In this document: one piece after another, positions 1-9,389 of the stretch
How positions within the stretch are numbered: position 1 is the stretch's first letter
Layout: every line of letters begins with the position of its first letter
Notes under the pieces: generated by a model
What the model saw: only the letters and a program-made list of their open reading frames with translations
What the model was told of the DNA's origin: nothing
The model's database searches: none
From: Terrisporobacter mayombei
GTDB taxonomy: Bacteria > Bacillota > Clostridia > Peptostreptococcales > Peptostreptococcaceae
Length of the DNA stretch: 64,000 bases
NCBI RefSeq assembly: GCF_020748465.1
Contig: NZ_JAHZMP010000001.1
Location: 744,001 to 808,000 of the forward strand
Reading direction: 5' to 3'
Made by a program: the position numbers and the translations under genes

Positions 1-893
1 GGTTCAAAATCAATATTTTCTTTATAGTTTCTAAGGTCCCTACAAGTGTCTTGAAGCTCATACATAATTCGTTCTATAATTTCACTGTATTCACTTATAG
101 TTTCATCATACTTGCTTATTTCACTTAATTCCTTTGATGCCATCCCAATTAAATCAACTGCATTTACACTTCCATCGTGTAACTTTTCATAACTTAAATT
201 AAGATTATTATATATTTTTTCACTATTTCTATAGATTTCTCTTTGTCTTAATAAACCTTCATACTCATCTTTGCTTAATGCTGCTGCTTCAATTTCATTA
301 ATTTGAAATTTTAATAAATCTATTTCTCTTTGAATTTCTTTTTCATCTTTATTTTCATTTAGTGTATTTAATGCTTTTTTTACTTTGTTATACTCTGTGT
401 AAGTATCTTTATATTCATCTCTTGGTAAATCTATTATTTTACCTCCAAATAAATCTAAAAACTTTATATGAGTATCTTTATTAAATAATACTTGATTTTG
501 ATGCTGTCCATGTAAATCAATAAATGTAAGTGCAATTTCCTTTAATATGGACATTTTAATAGTCCTTCCATTTATTCTAGCTACACTTTTTCCATCTGCA
601 TAAATAATCCTAGTTATAATTAGTTCGTCATCTTCTAAATCTATGTCATATTCATCTAATATACTTTGTAAATTACTACTTGGAGATGATACTATAATCT
701 CTGCAATACCTTTTTCAGTGCCTTTTCTTAAAAAAGACTTATCGTATTTGTTTCCTAAACATAAACCAAGAGCATCTATTATAATAGATTTTCCCGAACC
801 AGTTTCCCCTGTTAATATGTTTAGATTTTTGCCTAAGTTGATTCTACTTTCTTCAACTAAAGCACAATTTTTCATATATAATTCAAGGATCAT
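1..893 (-). CDS. recN: DNA repair ATPase RecN, partial (N-terminal part)
   Basis: RecN is an SMC-like ATPase that acts at DNA double-strand breaks in recombinational repair. The visible 297 residues begin MILELYMKNC and carry a Walker A motif GETGSGKS at about residues 29-36, followed by the family-typical DLHGQHQNQ stretch and then coiled-coil-like sequence rich in Glu, Lys and Leu. The start ATG (891-893) has a strong GGGGG ribosome binding site about 7 bases upstream. The gene runs off the left edge of the window, so the second coiled-coil half, the signature motif and Walker B are not visible. It lies 25 bases downstream of tlyA in the same direction, so the two are probably co-transcribed. 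No frameshift is seen in the visible part. Confidence 0.95.
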   Translation of the reverse strand, partial: MILELYMKNCALVEESRINLGKNLNILTGETGSGKSIIIDALGLCLGNKYDKSFLRKGTEKGIAEIIVSSPSSNLQSILDEYDIDLEDDELIITRIIYADGKSVARINGRTIKMSILKEIALTFIDLHGQHQNQVLFNKDTHIKFLDLFGGKIIDLPRDEYKDTYTEYNKVKKALNTLNENKDEKEIQREIDLLKFQINEIEAAALSKDEYEGLLRQREIYRNSEKIYNNLNLSYEKLHDGSVNAVDLIGMASKELSEISKYDETISEYSEIIERIMYELQDTCRDLRNYKENIDFE

Positions 894-918
894 TTTATGC
901 CCCCTTTATCATTACTTG

Positions 919-1731
919 TTATTTATTTAAGTTATGAGATTCTTCTACAACTTCAACTATTTTTTTATCAAAAGACTCTTTGTTAAAAGTAAAGTCATCA
1001 TTATTGTTTCTTAAATGAATTAAGTATTCTATATTACCTTCTGGCCCTTTTATTGGTGAGTAATCAAGATTTAAAATTGCAAATCCATTATCCACAGCAA
1101 ATGTTGATATCATCTTTATAACTTCAATATGAACTTTTTTATCTCTCACTACACCCTTTTTACCAACTTTTTCTTTTCCAGCTTCAAATTGAGGTTTAAT
1201 TAATGCTACTACCTCTCCATCACTATTAAGTAATTCTTTTGCCTTAGGTAAAACAAGTTTAAGAGATATAAAAGATACGTCTATAGAAGCAAAATCTGCA
1301 AATTCTTTTGTATCCTCGATTGTAACATGTCTTATATTAGTTCTTTCCATACAGACAACTCTCTCATCTTGTCTTAGCTTCCAGGCTAATTGTCCATAAC
1401 CAACATCTATTGAAAATACTTTTACTGCACCATTTTGAAGCATACAGTCAGTAAATCCTCCTGTTGATGCTCCTATATCCATACAAACTTTATCTTTAAT
1501 AGTTACACCAAAATATTTCATTGCTTTTTCAAGTTTTAATCCACCTCTACTTACATAAGGAATTGGATTACCTTTTACTAAAATATTAGCATCTTCTTTA
1601 ACTTCTGTTCCTGGTTTGTCACATCTTTGATTGTCTACAAATACAAGACCTGCCATTATAGCTTTTTTCGCTCTTTCTCTGCTTTCAAAATGCCCTTTAT
1701 CTACAAGTAAAATATCTATTCTTTTTTTCAT
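919..1731 (-). CDS. tlyA: TlyA family rRNA 2'-O-methyltransferase / putative hemolysin
   Basis: TlyA-family proteins methylate the 2'-O of cytidines in 16S and 23S rRNA; some have also been called hemolysins. The 270-residue length is normal. An S4-type RNA-binding domain occupies about residues 4-60 (RIDILLVDKGHFESRERAKK). A Rossmann methyltransferase domain follows, with the SAM-binding motif DIGASTGGFTD at about 85-95 and the catalytic-region KPQFEAG further on. The start lies 4 bases after the dxs stop, with GAAGGA at the end of dxs as ribosome binding site, so it is translationally linked to dxs. In many clostridia nadK and argR sit between tlyA and recN; here recN follows directly. Family assignment is firm; the exact target nucleotide is not shown by the sequence. 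Confidence 0.93.
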   Translation of the reverse strand: MKKRIDILLVDKGHFESRERAKKAIMAGLVFVDNQRCDKPGTEVKEDANILVKGNPIPYVSRGGLKLEKAMKYFGVTIKDKVCMDIGASTGGFTDCMLQNGAVKVFSIDVGYGQLAWKLRQDERVVCMERTNIRHVTIEDTKEFADFASIDVSFISLKLVLPKAKELLNSDGEVVALIKPQFEAGKEKVGKKGVVRDKKVHIEVIKMISTFAVDNGFAILNLDYSPIKGPEGNIEYLIHLRNNNDDFTFNKESFDKKIVEVVEESHNLNK

Positions 1732-1735
1732 TATA

Positions 1736-3604
1736 CTATCCTTCTAATAATAAATTTTTTATTCTGTTTGCTATTTGTTCATCTGACATTCCTACTGTTT
1801 CAAATAATTGATCCACATTACCATGCTCAACATACTTATCAGGAATACCTATATTTTCAACTTTTACATTATAATTATTATCTACTACAAATTTATTTAT
1901 TCTACTTCCAAATCCACCACTTATAACATTATCTTCTATAGTTATAACTTTAGAATGTTTTTTCAATAATTCATGCAATAAATCTTCGTCCATTGGTTTT
2001 AAAAACCTTGCATTCACTATTGTAGGATTAATATTATCTTTAAGAAGTATTTCCCTTGAATTTAATGCTTTTTCAACCATGTTACCAATAGCTAATACTA
2101 ATACGTCATTTCCTTCTTCTAATACTTCATAAGTTCCTACTTTTATATTTTCATAAGATCCCTTATCAATATAATATGAATTACCTCTAGGATATCTTAT
2201 GGCTACAGGCCCGTCTGTCTCAGCCGATAATTCCATCATTAAATCTAACTCTTTTATATCTTTTGGCGCCATTACAATTAAGTTTGGTACAATATTTAAG
2301 TAACTTAAGTCAAATACTCCATGATGTGTTTCTCCATCATTACCAACAAGACCTGCTCTGTCAATTAAGAAAGTAACATTCTTTTTAGTTATAGATACAT
2401 CATGTATAACTTGGTCGTATCCTCTTTGTAAGAAAGATGAATATACTGCAAAGTATGGTTTCATTCCTTCCTTTGCAAGACCTGCTGCAAATGTTGTAGC
2501 ATGTTGTTCAGCTATTCCCACATCATAATATCTGTATGGATAAGATATAGCAAAAGTGTTTAACCCTGTCCCCGAAGGCATAGCTGCTGTAATTGCTACA
2601 ATTTTATCATCTTCATCTGCCATACTAACTAATTTTTTCCCTACATGAGAAGATATACTTTCTTTTGTAGATGCTTTAAGCCCTTGTTCTATATTAAACT
2701 TGGATACACCGTGGTATTTATCTGGCGCATGCTCAGCAAACTCATAACCTTTACCTTTTTCAGTTATAACATGTAATAAAACAGGCCCCTTTTTGTTTTT
2801 AGCTTTATTTAAAATATCTATTAGTTCTTTAATATTATGGCCATCTATCGGTCCATAATATTTAATTCCAAAAGACTCGAATAAATCACAGTCCTGTGGT
2901 GTAAATTTGCTTATAATTCCGTCTTTAAACTTATCTGCTGTTTTATATATAAAGTTACCTGTTTTTGTCATAGATAATATCTTCTCTATTTGGTCTTTAA
3001 CTTGATTTGCTTTAGCATTTCTGATAATGCTAGATAAATACCTAGACATGCCACCTACATTTTTGTCTATAGACATTTCATTATCATTCAAAATTATTAT
3101 CATTTTCTTATTTAAATAACCTAAGTGGTTGATAGCCTCCAGTGCCATACCTCCTGTTATTGACCCATCTCCTATAACAGATACCACGTTGAAATCTTCT
3201 CTCTTTATGTCCCTTGCGCATGCAATTCCAAGACCTACTGATATGGATGTAGAACTATGTCCTGTATCAAATATATCATGGTCACTTTCATTTTCCTTCG
3301 GAAATCCGCTTAACCCATTAAGCTGTCTAAGTGTTGCAAATTCGTCTTTACGCCCAGTAACAATCTTATGTACATAGGATTGATGCCCCACATCCCATAT
3401 TAATTTGTCTTTTGGACTATCGAAAACTTTGTGCAATGCCAAAGTCAGCTCAACAACTCCTAAATTCGAAGCTAAATGACCTCCAGTTTTTGAAATAGAG
3501 TTTATTAAAAACTGTCTTATTTCTTCTGCCAATTCTTCCATTTCATCAATATTTAATTTTTTTATATCTTCCGGAGAATTTACTTCATTTAAATAATTAC
3601 ACAT
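1736..3604 (-). CDS. dxs: 1-deoxy-D-xylulose-5-phosphate synthase
   Basis: Dxs condenses pyruvate and glyceraldehyde 3-phosphate, using thiamine diphosphate, in the first step of the MEP isoprenoid pathway. The protein is about 622 residues, the usual length. Visible marks are the GHQSYVHK segment near residue 73, the thiamine-diphosphate/Mg motif GDGSITGG near 145, and the transketolase-type pyrimidine and C-terminal domains ([14 protein letters not shown]). I chose the ATG at 3604: an in-frame GTG at 3616 lies inside the AAGGTGAGG sequence that is the natural ribosome binding site for this ATG. It heads a dxs-tlyA-recN unit. Its neighbour ispA, two genes upstream, uses the isoprenoid units made by this pathway. 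Confidence 0.97.
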   Translation of the reverse strand: MCNYLNEVNSPEDIKKLNIDEMEELAEEIRQFLINSISKTGGHLASNLGVVELTLALHKVFDSPKDKLIWDVGHQSYVHKIVTGRKDEFATLRQLNGLSGFPKENESDHDIFDTGHSSTSISVGLGIACARDIKREDFNVVSVIGDGSITGGMALEAINHLGYLNKKMIIILNDNEMSIDKNVGGMSRYLSSIIRNAKANQVKDQIEKILSMTKTGNFIYKTADKFKDGIISKFTPQDCDLFESFGIKYYGPIDGHNIKELIDILNKAKNKKGPVLLHVITEKGKGYEFAEHAPDKYHGVSKFNIEQGLKASTKESISSHVGKKLVSMADEDDKIVAITAAMPSGTGLNTFAISYPYRYYDVGIAEQHATTFAAGLAKEGMKPYFAVYSSFLQRGYDQVIHDVSITKKNVTFLIDRAGLVGNDGETHHGVFDLSYLNIVPNLIVMAPKDIKELDLMMELSAETDGPVAIRYPRGNSYYIDKGSYENIKVGTYEVLEEGNDVLVLAIGNMVEKALNSREILLKDNINPTIVNARFLKPMDEDLLHELLKKHSKVITIEDNVISGGFGSRINKFVVDNNYNVKVENIGIPDKYVEHGNVDQLFETVGMSDEQIANRIKNLLLEG

Positions 3605-3667
3605 AATTTTCCTCACCTTTATAATGGTCTAATTTATTTTAATTTTGTATTTAAAAATAACTCATAC

Positions 3668-3696
3668 TAAAAAAGCCTTCCACAGAAGACTTTGAT
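3668..3696 (-). terminator. Rho-independent terminator downstream of PAP2-like gene
   Basis: On the minus strand the arm AGTCTTC pairs with GAAGGCT (one G-U pair) around a TGTG loop and is followed by TTTTTT. It lies about 75 bases after the stop of the small PAP2-like gene and before dxs, so it separates the ispA unit from the dxs unit. Confidence 0.65.
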
Positions 3697-3774
3697 TTTT
3701 ATAGTTTCCATGTATTTATTATAATTTCCTATAAAACAAAAAAATTATATCATATAATACATTTTTTTTCAATT

Positions 3775-4212
3775 TTAAGCCATAATGGCTCCAACTACTA
3801 TACCTAGTATTGCTCCTAATATAACTTCTTTTGGTGTATGGCCTATTAACTCTTTTAAAGTTTCATGTTCAATATGTTTTTTATTTTGTAAATCTTCAAC
3901 TATTTTATTTAAAATAGCTGCCTGCTTTCCTACTGCTCTTCTTACACCGGAAGCATCATACATTACTATTAATGCAAAAACTACACATATGACAAATTCA
4001 GCTGAATCAAATCCCTTTTGTATACCCATTACAGTTGATAAACTCGTAACAAATGAACTATGCGAACTTGGCATTCCACCTGACATAAATATTCTCGAAA
4101 ATTCCACTACTCTTTCTTTTCCTGTGAATATTTTTATAAACTGCGCTAAAAAACAAGCAAATATACTTATCCATAATATATGGTTGTCAAATACTTGTGT
4201 AAAAAAATCCAT
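3775..4212 (-). CDS. Divergent PAP2 family (YuiD-like) membrane protein
   Basis: This 145-residue protein has about four hydrophobic segments and looks like the divergent PAP2 (acid phosphatase/vanadium haloperoxidase related) family. The GGMPSSHSS motif at about residues 45-53 corresponds to the SGHS-type motif of PAP2 phosphatases, and YDASGVRRAVGKQA is typical of this subfamily. Proteins of this family are thought to act on lipid phosphates at the membrane, but activity is not established. It follows ispA by 9 bases. A role on prenyl or undecaprenyl phosphates would fit that position; this is inference from context only. Confidence 0.85.
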   Translation of the reverse strand: MDFFTQVFDNHILWISIFACFLAQFIKIFTGKERVVEFSRIFMSGGMPSSHSSFVTSLSTVMGIQKGFDSAEFVICVVFALIVMYDASGVRRAVGKQAAILNKIVEDLQNKKHIEHETLKELIGHTPKEVILGAILGIVVGAIMA

Positions 4213-4221
4213 GTGGCCTCC

Positions 4222-5109
4222 TTAACAATCCCTACTAATTATATAATCTCCTAGCTGATTTAAAAAATCTATTTCTGATGATAATCCATCTATACTAGAT
4301 TTTCCCTCTTCTATTAACTGTCTAGCTATTTTCCTTGATTTTTCAAGTCCTAGTAGTGAAGGATATGTTGATTTGTGGTTTTCTATATCACTTCCAATAG
4401 GTTTTCCTAATTTAGCTTCATCTCCAGTTATATCTAATATGTCATCTACTATTTGAAAAGATAATCCAATATTTTTCCCATATTTAGTTACTTTTTCCAA
4501 TTCTTCTTCACTAGCTCCACCAATTATGGCACCAGCTCTCATACATCCGATAATCATAGCTGCAGTTTTATTTAAGTGAATAAAATCTAATTTATCTTTG
4601 TCTATTATTTTATTTTCACTTTCAACGTCTACAACTTGTCCTCCTATCATACCATAAATACCTGCATGTTTTGCAATTTCATTTATGGCCTTCAAATATT
4701 TATTTGAATCTTTTTTATCTATGGATGAAGACAACATCACCTCAAAGGCATAATTTAATAGAGCATCTCCAGCTAGAGTTGCCATTGACTCTCCAAATAC
4801 CTTGTGATTTGTAGGCTTACCTCTTCTTATATCATCATTATCTAGTGCTGGTAGATCATCATGAATCAAAGAATAAGTATGTATCATTTCTATAGCCACT
4901 GCAAAAGGAATAGCATCTTCTTCTTTTCCACCAACTATTTTACAACTTTCTAAAGTTAATATGGGTCTAAGCCTCTTACCTCCAGCTTTTAGGCTGTAGT
5001 TCATAGCCTGCATTATAGTTTGTTGATATCCTTCTTCTTTTGGCATATATTCATTTAAAAGTGCTTCTATATAATTAATTTTTTCCTTTAAAACATCTTT
5101 AAATTCCAT
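4222..5109 (-). CDS. ispA: Polyprenyl synthetase, farnesyl diphosphate synthase type
   Basis: This enzyme chains isopentenyl diphosphate onto allylic diphosphates to give geranyl and farnesyl diphosphate, precursors of undecaprenyl and quinone lipids. At 295 residues it matches bacterial IspA. The first aspartate-rich motif is DDLPALDND at about 84-92, followed by RRGKPTNH, and the second is DDILD at about 222-226 with FQIVDD before it. KAGGKRLRP near residue 41 binds isopentenyl diphosphate. The start ATG directly abuts the TAA of xseB, with GGGGGAAG at the xseB 3' end as ribosome binding site, so translation is coupled. The xseA-xseB-ispA order is common in Firmicutes. Confidence 0.96.
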   Translation of the reverse strand: MEFKDVLKEKINYIEALLNEYMPKEEGYQQTIMQAMNYSLKAGGKRLRPILTLESCKIVGGKEEDAIPFAVAIEMIHTYSLIHDDLPALDNDDIRRGKPTNHKVFGESMATLAGDALLNYAFEVMLSSSIDKKDSNKYLKAINEIAKHAGIYGMIGGQVVDVESENKIIDKDKLDFIHLNKTAAMIIGCMRAGAIIGGASEEELEKVTKYGKNIGLSFQIVDDILDITGDEAKLGKPIGSDIENHKSTYPSLLGLEKSRKIARQLIEEGKSSIDGLSSEIDFLNQLGDYIISRDC

Positions 5110-5325
5110 TTACTCTTCCCCCATATAAAAATCTTCTTCAACACCCTTTTTATTAAATTTACTTATTTTAAGTTCTGCATCTTCTAATAATTTATTACAA
5201 TGTTTAAATAATTTTATTCCTTCTTCATATAAACTTAATGAATCATCTAAACTAGTATTTTTTGATTCTAATTTCATCAAAATATCTTCTAATTTTTCAT
5301 AAGCTTCTTCGTAAGTAAGTTTCAT
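5110..5325 (-). CDS. xseB: Exodeoxyribonuclease VII small subunit
   Basis: XseB is the small subunit of exonuclease VII, which degrades single-stranded DNA in both directions to oligonucleotides. The 71-residue length and the helical sequence [18 protein letters not shown] with [18 protein letters not shown] are typical of the family. Its start lies 2 bases after the end of xseA and its stop abuts the start of ispA, so the three genes form a tightly packed unit. Confidence 0.94.
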   Translation of the reverse strand: MKLTYEEAYEKLEDILMKLESKNTSLDDSLSLYEEGIKLFKHCNKLLEDAELKISKFNKKGVEEDFYMGEE

Positions 5326-5327
5326 GA

Positions 5328-6533
5328 TTATACCTCTTTGCTATTAATTTTATTTACATTACACTCTAAACTACCGTCTTTTAAAGTTATATTTATATCC
5401 TCATTTACATCTACTTCTTTTATAGAATTAATAACTTTATTATTTTTTTCAACAATAGAATATCCTCTACTTATTGTCGCAAGAGGACTCAAGTTATGTA
5501 GCAGAGCTGCTTTTTTTGAAAGCTTTTCTTTAGAAGTCTCTAAATTTTGTTCTAATCTAAAATTTATTTTATCATAAATTTGGTCTAACTGTATAACTTT
5601 GTCCCTGATTACATAGTTTTTCATATAATTATTCATTTTTTCAAAGGTATTCACAAGCTTTTCATTATCTAATATTACTTGATTATTTAAAGACCTATTC
5701 ATTCTATTTCTTATATTATCAAGTCTATAGTAAATTTGTGACAAATCTGGTGTGGCTATTTCTGCTGCTGCAGAAGGTGTTGGCGCTCTCATATCAGATA
5801 CAAAATCACAAATTGTAAAATCTGTTTCATGGCCTACTGCAGATATTATGGGTATTTTTGATTTAAATACTTCTCTTGCCACTCTTTCTTCATTAAAAGA
5901 CCACAGTTCCTCTAAAGAACCGCCTCCTCTTCCTACTATTATTGTATCCACATTTTTCATTTTATTAAAAAATTCAATTCCTTCACAAATATCTTGAGCA
6001 GATTTTTCTCCTTGGACATTTACAGGATATAATTTTATATCCACCTTTGGAAATCTTCTTTTAGTAACATTTATAATATCTCTTATTACAGCACCAGTAG
6101 GTGATGTTACTATTCCTATAGATTTTGGTATTTTAGGTATTTCTTTTTTATATTTAGTGTCAAATAATCCTTCTTTTTTTAGTTTTTCTTTTAATTTATT
6201 AAACTCAATATATAAATTGCCTATACCTTGAATTTCCACTTCATTTATATAAAGTTGATAGGCACCATCTCGCTCATATACAGAAATATATCCTGATGCA
6301 ATTATTTTAACACCATTGTCCAAATTTAAACTTTTATCATAATTACTTTTAAAAATAATACAATTTAATTTTGACTTTTCATCTTTTAGTGACAAGTAAA
6401 CATTACCACTACTATGAACCTTAAAATTAGAAATTTCGCCTTTTACTCTAAGGTTATAAAGAATGGGGTCATTTATTAATATTCTTTTTATATATGAATT
6501 TGCTTCGCTTATATCTAAAGCTCTAAGTTTCAT
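5328..6533 (-). CDS. xseA: Exodeoxyribonuclease VII large subunit
   Basis: XseA is the catalytic large subunit of exonuclease VII. The 401 residues contain an N-terminal OB fold ([20 protein letters not shown], about 29-48) and the catalytic domain with [29 protein letters not shown] and [13 protein letters not shown], followed by a coiled-coil arm and the C-terminal GYSIV segment. It sits 10 bases downstream of the TsaD-like gene and 2 bases upstream of xseB, and is probably expressed with both. Confidence 0.97.
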   Translation of the reverse strand: MKLRALDISEANSYIKRILINDPILYNLRVKGEISNFKVHSSGNVYLSLKDEKSKLNCIIFKSNYDKSLNLDNGVKIIASGYISVYERDGAYQLYINEVEIQGIGNLYIEFNKLKEKLKKEGLFDTKYKKEIPKIPKSIGIVTSPTGAVIRDIINVTKRRFPKVDIKLYPVNVQGEKSAQDICEGIEFFNKMKNVDTIIVGRGGGSLEELWSFNEERVAREVFKSKIPIISAVGHETDFTICDFVSDMRAPTPSAAAEIATPDLSQIYYRLDNIRNRMNRSLNNQVILDNEKLVNTFEKMNNYMKNYVIRDKVIQLDQIYDKINFRLEQNLETSKEKLSKKAALLHNLSPLATISRGYSIVEKNNKVINSIKEVDVNEDINITLKDGSLECNVNKINSKEV

Positions 6534-6543
6534 ACATCCACTC

Positions 6544-7509
6544 CTAATAATTATTCATTTTATTTAATCCTATTATAGCACATCCTACGCCATTATCCGT
6601 TGCATATTCTTGATCAGTAAAGTAAGCTTTTATATTTTTTCTTTTTAATTTTTCACTTAATTCTTTTTTAATGTATTCACTTGCAGACACTCCGCCTCCA
6701 AATAATACTTCTTTTAACCCATACTTATCACATATGTAAATTAAAGATTTATACATGGATCTAACCAAGGTATCTAAAAGAATTTTACTAAGATATTCTT
6801 CATTATATTCATGAATTATTTTATTTATTTGGTTTTCTATCCCCGATAAATTCATATAGCCTTCTCTTACACTTGTTTTCAATCCATTTTTAATTTTTTC
6901 ATTACATTTTAAAGCATTCTCATCTATATATTTTCCACAAGGAAAATTATAATTCAGTCTAACACCTAAGCGATCTACTAACTGACCAAAACTCACATCT
7001 AAACTTCCACCTACAATTTCCATATTATAGTTAGTATCTTTTTTTTCTACTAAAAGTATTTCTGTAGTTCCACCAGACATATGAACTGCTAAAAACTTAT
7101 CTTTATTTTCCAAGTTATTGTTAAACAGGCTTGCTTCTATATGATTTTCTTGATGAGTTGTTTCATAAAAAGTACAGCTATTAATGCTACTTAATAATTT
7201 TGCAAAATTATACCCCACAGAAAAAACAGGCATATAAGAATTATCAACCGGTCTTGGCTTAGTCGATGCACATATACCTACAATATTATAATTTTTAAAT
7301 TTTTCATTTATTATTTGCGATAATTCTCCCATATTATTTACATGTTGAAAAACTGCTTCACTTTGTCTAAGGCCCTTATTGTCTTTCTTAACTTTTAATA
7401 TTATTCTTTCATTTAATAATATCTCCTTATTTAAAGAGATAGCTGCTATAGAAGTTGTATAGCAGCTAGTATCAAATCCTAATATGATATTATTGTTCTT
7501 GTGTGTCAT
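6544..7509 (-). CDS. TsaD/Kae1-like (Gcp family) protein, probable TsaD paralog
   Basis: This 321-residue protein belongs to the Kae1/TsaD/Gcp ASKHA fold family, once annotated as O-sialoglycoprotein endopeptidase. It shows GFDTSCYTTS near residue 11, the metal-binding HQENH at about 119-123, SGGTTEILLV and FGGGVSASEY. True TsaD, which makes the t6A tRNA modification, normally has a longer sequence and an HxxxH followed by strongly conserved glycine motifs; this one is more divergent and, by its place beside nusB and xseA, resembles a second clostridial copy of unknown role. The ATG at 7507-7509 is preferred over in-frame GTG and TTG upstream because AGGAAG lies 8-10 bases before it. The start overlaps the 3' end of nusB by 20 bases. 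Confidence 0.8.
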   Translation of the reverse strand: MTHKNNNIILGFDTSCYTTSIAAISLNKEILLNERIILKVKKDNKGLRQSEAVFQHVNNMGELSQIINEKFKNYNIVGICASTKPRPVDNSYMPVFSVGYNFAKLLSSINSCTFYETTHQENHIEASLFNNNLENKDKFLAVHMSGGTTEILLVEKKDTNYNMEIVGGSLDVSFGQLVDRLGVRLNYNFPCGKYIDENALKCNEKIKNGLKTSVREGYMNLSGIENQINKIIHEYNEEYLSKILLDTLVRSMYKSLIYICDKYGLKEVLFGGGVSASEYIKKELSEKLKRKNIKAYFTDQEYATDNGVGCAIIGLNKMNNY

Positions 7510-8032
7510 TAACAACACTTCCTAATATTCCGTTTATAAATTTAGGAGATTTATCGTCACAGTATAATTTTGCTAAATCTATAGCTTCGTTTATTGAAAC
7601 CTTGACAGGTACTTCTTTATTCATGTATACAATTTCACAAATTGAAAGTTTTAATATAGCTAAATCTACTTTTGCTATTCTACTTAGAGACCAATTTAGG
7701 GCATGTTTTGTTATTAACTCTTCTATATCATAGCTGTGTAAGCTTAGCTCATCACAAACTCTTTTCATATATTCCATATCTATTGCGTTGTTCATATTTA
7801 CACGTTCTAAATCAACACAACTTTCATTTGAGAATTGTAATAATAATTCTTCATATCTATTTATTATGTATTCTTCGTTATTATTTAAGAAATCTTCAAA
7901 ATAATTATTTATATCTTGTAAATCACCTTCTAATATATCTATTTGATAAATTAATTTCATTAAATATTCTCTACTTGTTATTTTTTTTGCCTTTTCAATA
8001 TAACTTATTTTGCTTACATTGTCGTTTTTCAT
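7490..8032 (-). CDS. nusB: Transcription antitermination factor NusB
   Basis: NusB joins NusE, NusG and boxA RNA in antitermination of rRNA operons. The 180-residue protein is somewhat longer than the usual 130-150 because of an N-terminal extension before REYLMKLIYQIDIL. The conserved C-terminal part is clear (LNWSLSRIAKVDLAILKLSICEI is split by family motifs; then NEAIDLAKLY and KFINGILG). The ATG at 8032 is preferred to an in-frame start 36 bases earlier because GAAGGAGG lies 10 bases before it. The gene lies downstream of the Asp23 gene, behind a strong terminator, and overlaps the TsaD-like gene. Confidence 0.93.
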   Translation of the reverse strand: MKNDNVSKISYIEKAKKITSREYLMKLIYQIDILEGDLQDINNYFEDFLNNNEEYIINRYEELLLQFSNESCVDLERVNMNNAIDMEYMKRVCDELSLHSYDIEELITKHALNWSLSRIAKVDLAILKLSICEIVYMNKEVPVKVSINEAIDLAKLYCDDKSPKFINGILGSVVNDTQEQ

Positions 8033-8078
8033 TCTTAATGAACCTCCTTCAGTCTTATTATTTACCACTTAAGCAATA

Positions 8079-8106
8079 AAAAACCCTCTGATTTTCAGAG
8101 GGCTTT
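8079..8106 (-). terminator. Strong terminator after Asp23 gene
   Basis: CCCTCTGA and TCAGAGGG form a perfect 8-base stem with a 3-base loop at 8084-8102. On the minus strand it is followed by TTTTTTATT, so it ends the Asp23 transcript just before nusB; the flanking T and A runs make it usable on both strands. Confidence 0.88.
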
Positions 8107-8113
8107 ATTTAAT

Positions 8114-8533
8114 TTATTTAGTAATTTGCTTAGATTCTTCTTTCTTAGCTTGTTTTGCTAATTTAGCTTCTTCTTTTTTAGCTTGCTTTGCTAGTTCTTT
8201 TTCTTCTTTTTCTTTCTTGAAGCTAATTTCTTGAACTTGTATATTTACTTGAGAAACTTCTAATCCAGTCATTGTTTCAACTGTATTTTTAACATTTTCT
8301 TGTACTTTAAGTGATATGTCTGGTATTGACATACCGTATTCAATAGTTATAACTACATCTAAAGTAACTTTACTGTCTTCCATTTGGATTTTTACACCGT
8401 TGTTTTTAAGTAATTTATCTGTTAATGAAGTTATTGTCTCTACACCTTCTACTTCTAAAGCAGCTAATCCAGCTATTGTAACTATAACATCATTCGAAAT
8501 TTTAACTTGCCCTAAATTATTGTTATTTTCCAT
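8114..8533 (-). CDS. Asp23/Gls24 family envelope stress protein
   Basis: Asp23/Gls24 proteins are small cytoplasmic, membrane-associated proteins linked to envelope stress. The 139-residue product shows the core pattern: GQVKISNDVIVTIAGLAALE near the N-terminus, VTLDVVITIEYGMSIPD in the middle and VSQVNIQVQEISF near the end. The C-terminus is a lysine/alanine-rich tail with two near-identical KQAKKEE units. The ATG at 8533 has GGGGG 11 bases upstream; an in-frame start 48 bases earlier lacks such a site and adds non-conserved residues. The gene stands between spoIIIAH and nusB, with terminators on both sides, so it is probably transcribed alone. A second family member (yloU) lies at 27330-27680. 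Confidence 0.9.
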   Translation of the reverse strand: MENNNNLGQVKISNDVIVTIAGLAALEVEGVETITSLTDKLLKNNGVKIQMEDSKVTLDVVITIEYGMSIPDISLKVQENVKNTVETMTGLEVSQVNIQVQEISFKKEKEEKELAKQAKKEEAKLAKQAKKEESKQITK

Positions 8534-8609
8534 GAGATTGTTACCCCCTGTATTAAGGTTTTTATAATTATATATTATCATAGCAAATTATAGTCAGTTT
8601 TGCAAGAAA

Positions 8610-8635
8610 ATACCTCAGCATTTTCTGAGGTTTTA
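8610..8635 (-). terminator. Terminator at end of spoIIIA operon
   Basis: ACCTCAG and CTGAGGT (8612-8618 and 8625-8631) form a 7-base stem around a 6-base loop; on the minus strand the stem is followed by ATTTTC. It lies about 50 bases after the stop of spoIIIAH and marks the end of the eight-gene operon. Confidence 0.7.
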
Positions 8636-8683
8636 GTGATTATATATTATTATAACCTAAAAATAGTAATTAAAATCAATTTA

Positions 8684-9370
8684 TTACTTTTGACTATAAC
8701 TATTCATTAATTTAATTTTATCGTAAGATACTCCAGCTTGCTCTGCTACTAAGTCAAATATTCTTGCTGCCTCACTCTTAGATAAATCTTGTTTGTTTAC
8801 TACTACATTTACATTGCTTTCACCTATGTATACTAAAGCATTTTCAAATCCCTTAGCGCTTAATAAATTTTCTATTTTTAATTCTGTTTCTTGATATTTA
8901 ACAAGTTGAAGTTTCATATTAGATGCTTCTTCTCTTGATTTATCTGTAGTAGAAGGATTATTTATTATTTCATTTAACTCTTCTGATAAATCATTTCTTT
9001 GTTTTTCTCTTGTCATTTTCATATCAAGAATATATGTAGACTTGCTCATGTTTTCCTTTGAAGTCAATTGCTCTTCTATTTCTTTGCTTGTTTCCACTGA
9101 TTTGTCTTTAACTTCATCACTTTCATTATCCTTACTATCCACAACAGTTATTTCTGCCGTCTCCTTACTATTCTTTTCATCCTTATCATTATTTTCTGTT
9201 TTTGTTTTGTCCGTATTTTTATCTTGCTGAGCCTGTTCATAAGCCTCAAATTCTTTAGATACAGTAAGTGCTGACTGTTTACTTAACTGATAATTTATAA
9301 CTCCAACAGCTATTAACATCGTAGATAATGCTAACACAACAAAACCTCTATTTTTAAAATTAAATTTCAT
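8684..9370 (-). CDS. spoIIIAH: Stage III sporulation protein AH
   Basis: SpoIIIAH sits in the mother-cell membrane and binds forespore SpoIIQ across the intermembrane space, forming the ring of the SpoIIIA channel. The 228-residue protein has one N-terminal membrane anchor (about 11-27, GFVVLALSTMLIAVGVINY), a long charged Glu/Lys/Asp-rich linker (about 45-105), and the conserved YscJ/FliF-like C-terminal domain (LKIENLLSAKGFENALVYIG; VVVNKQDLS; IFDLVAEQAGV). The linker, with its repeated acidic and Ser/Thr stretches, is unusually long. It is the last gene of the operon, 19 bases after spoIIIAG. Confidence 0.95.
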   Translation of the reverse strand: MKFNFKNRGFVVLALSTMLIAVGVINYQLSKQSALTVSKEFEAYEQAQQDKNTDKTKTENNDKDEKNSKETAEITVVDSKDNESDEVKDKSVETSKEIEEQLTSKENMSKSTYILDMKMTREKQRNDLSEELNEIINNPSTTDKSREEASNMKLQLVKYQETELKIENLLSAKGFENALVYIGESNVNVVVNKQDLSKSEAARIFDLVAEQAGVSYDKIKLMNSYSQK

Positions 9371-9389
9371 TTTTATCCTCCACCCCTTA

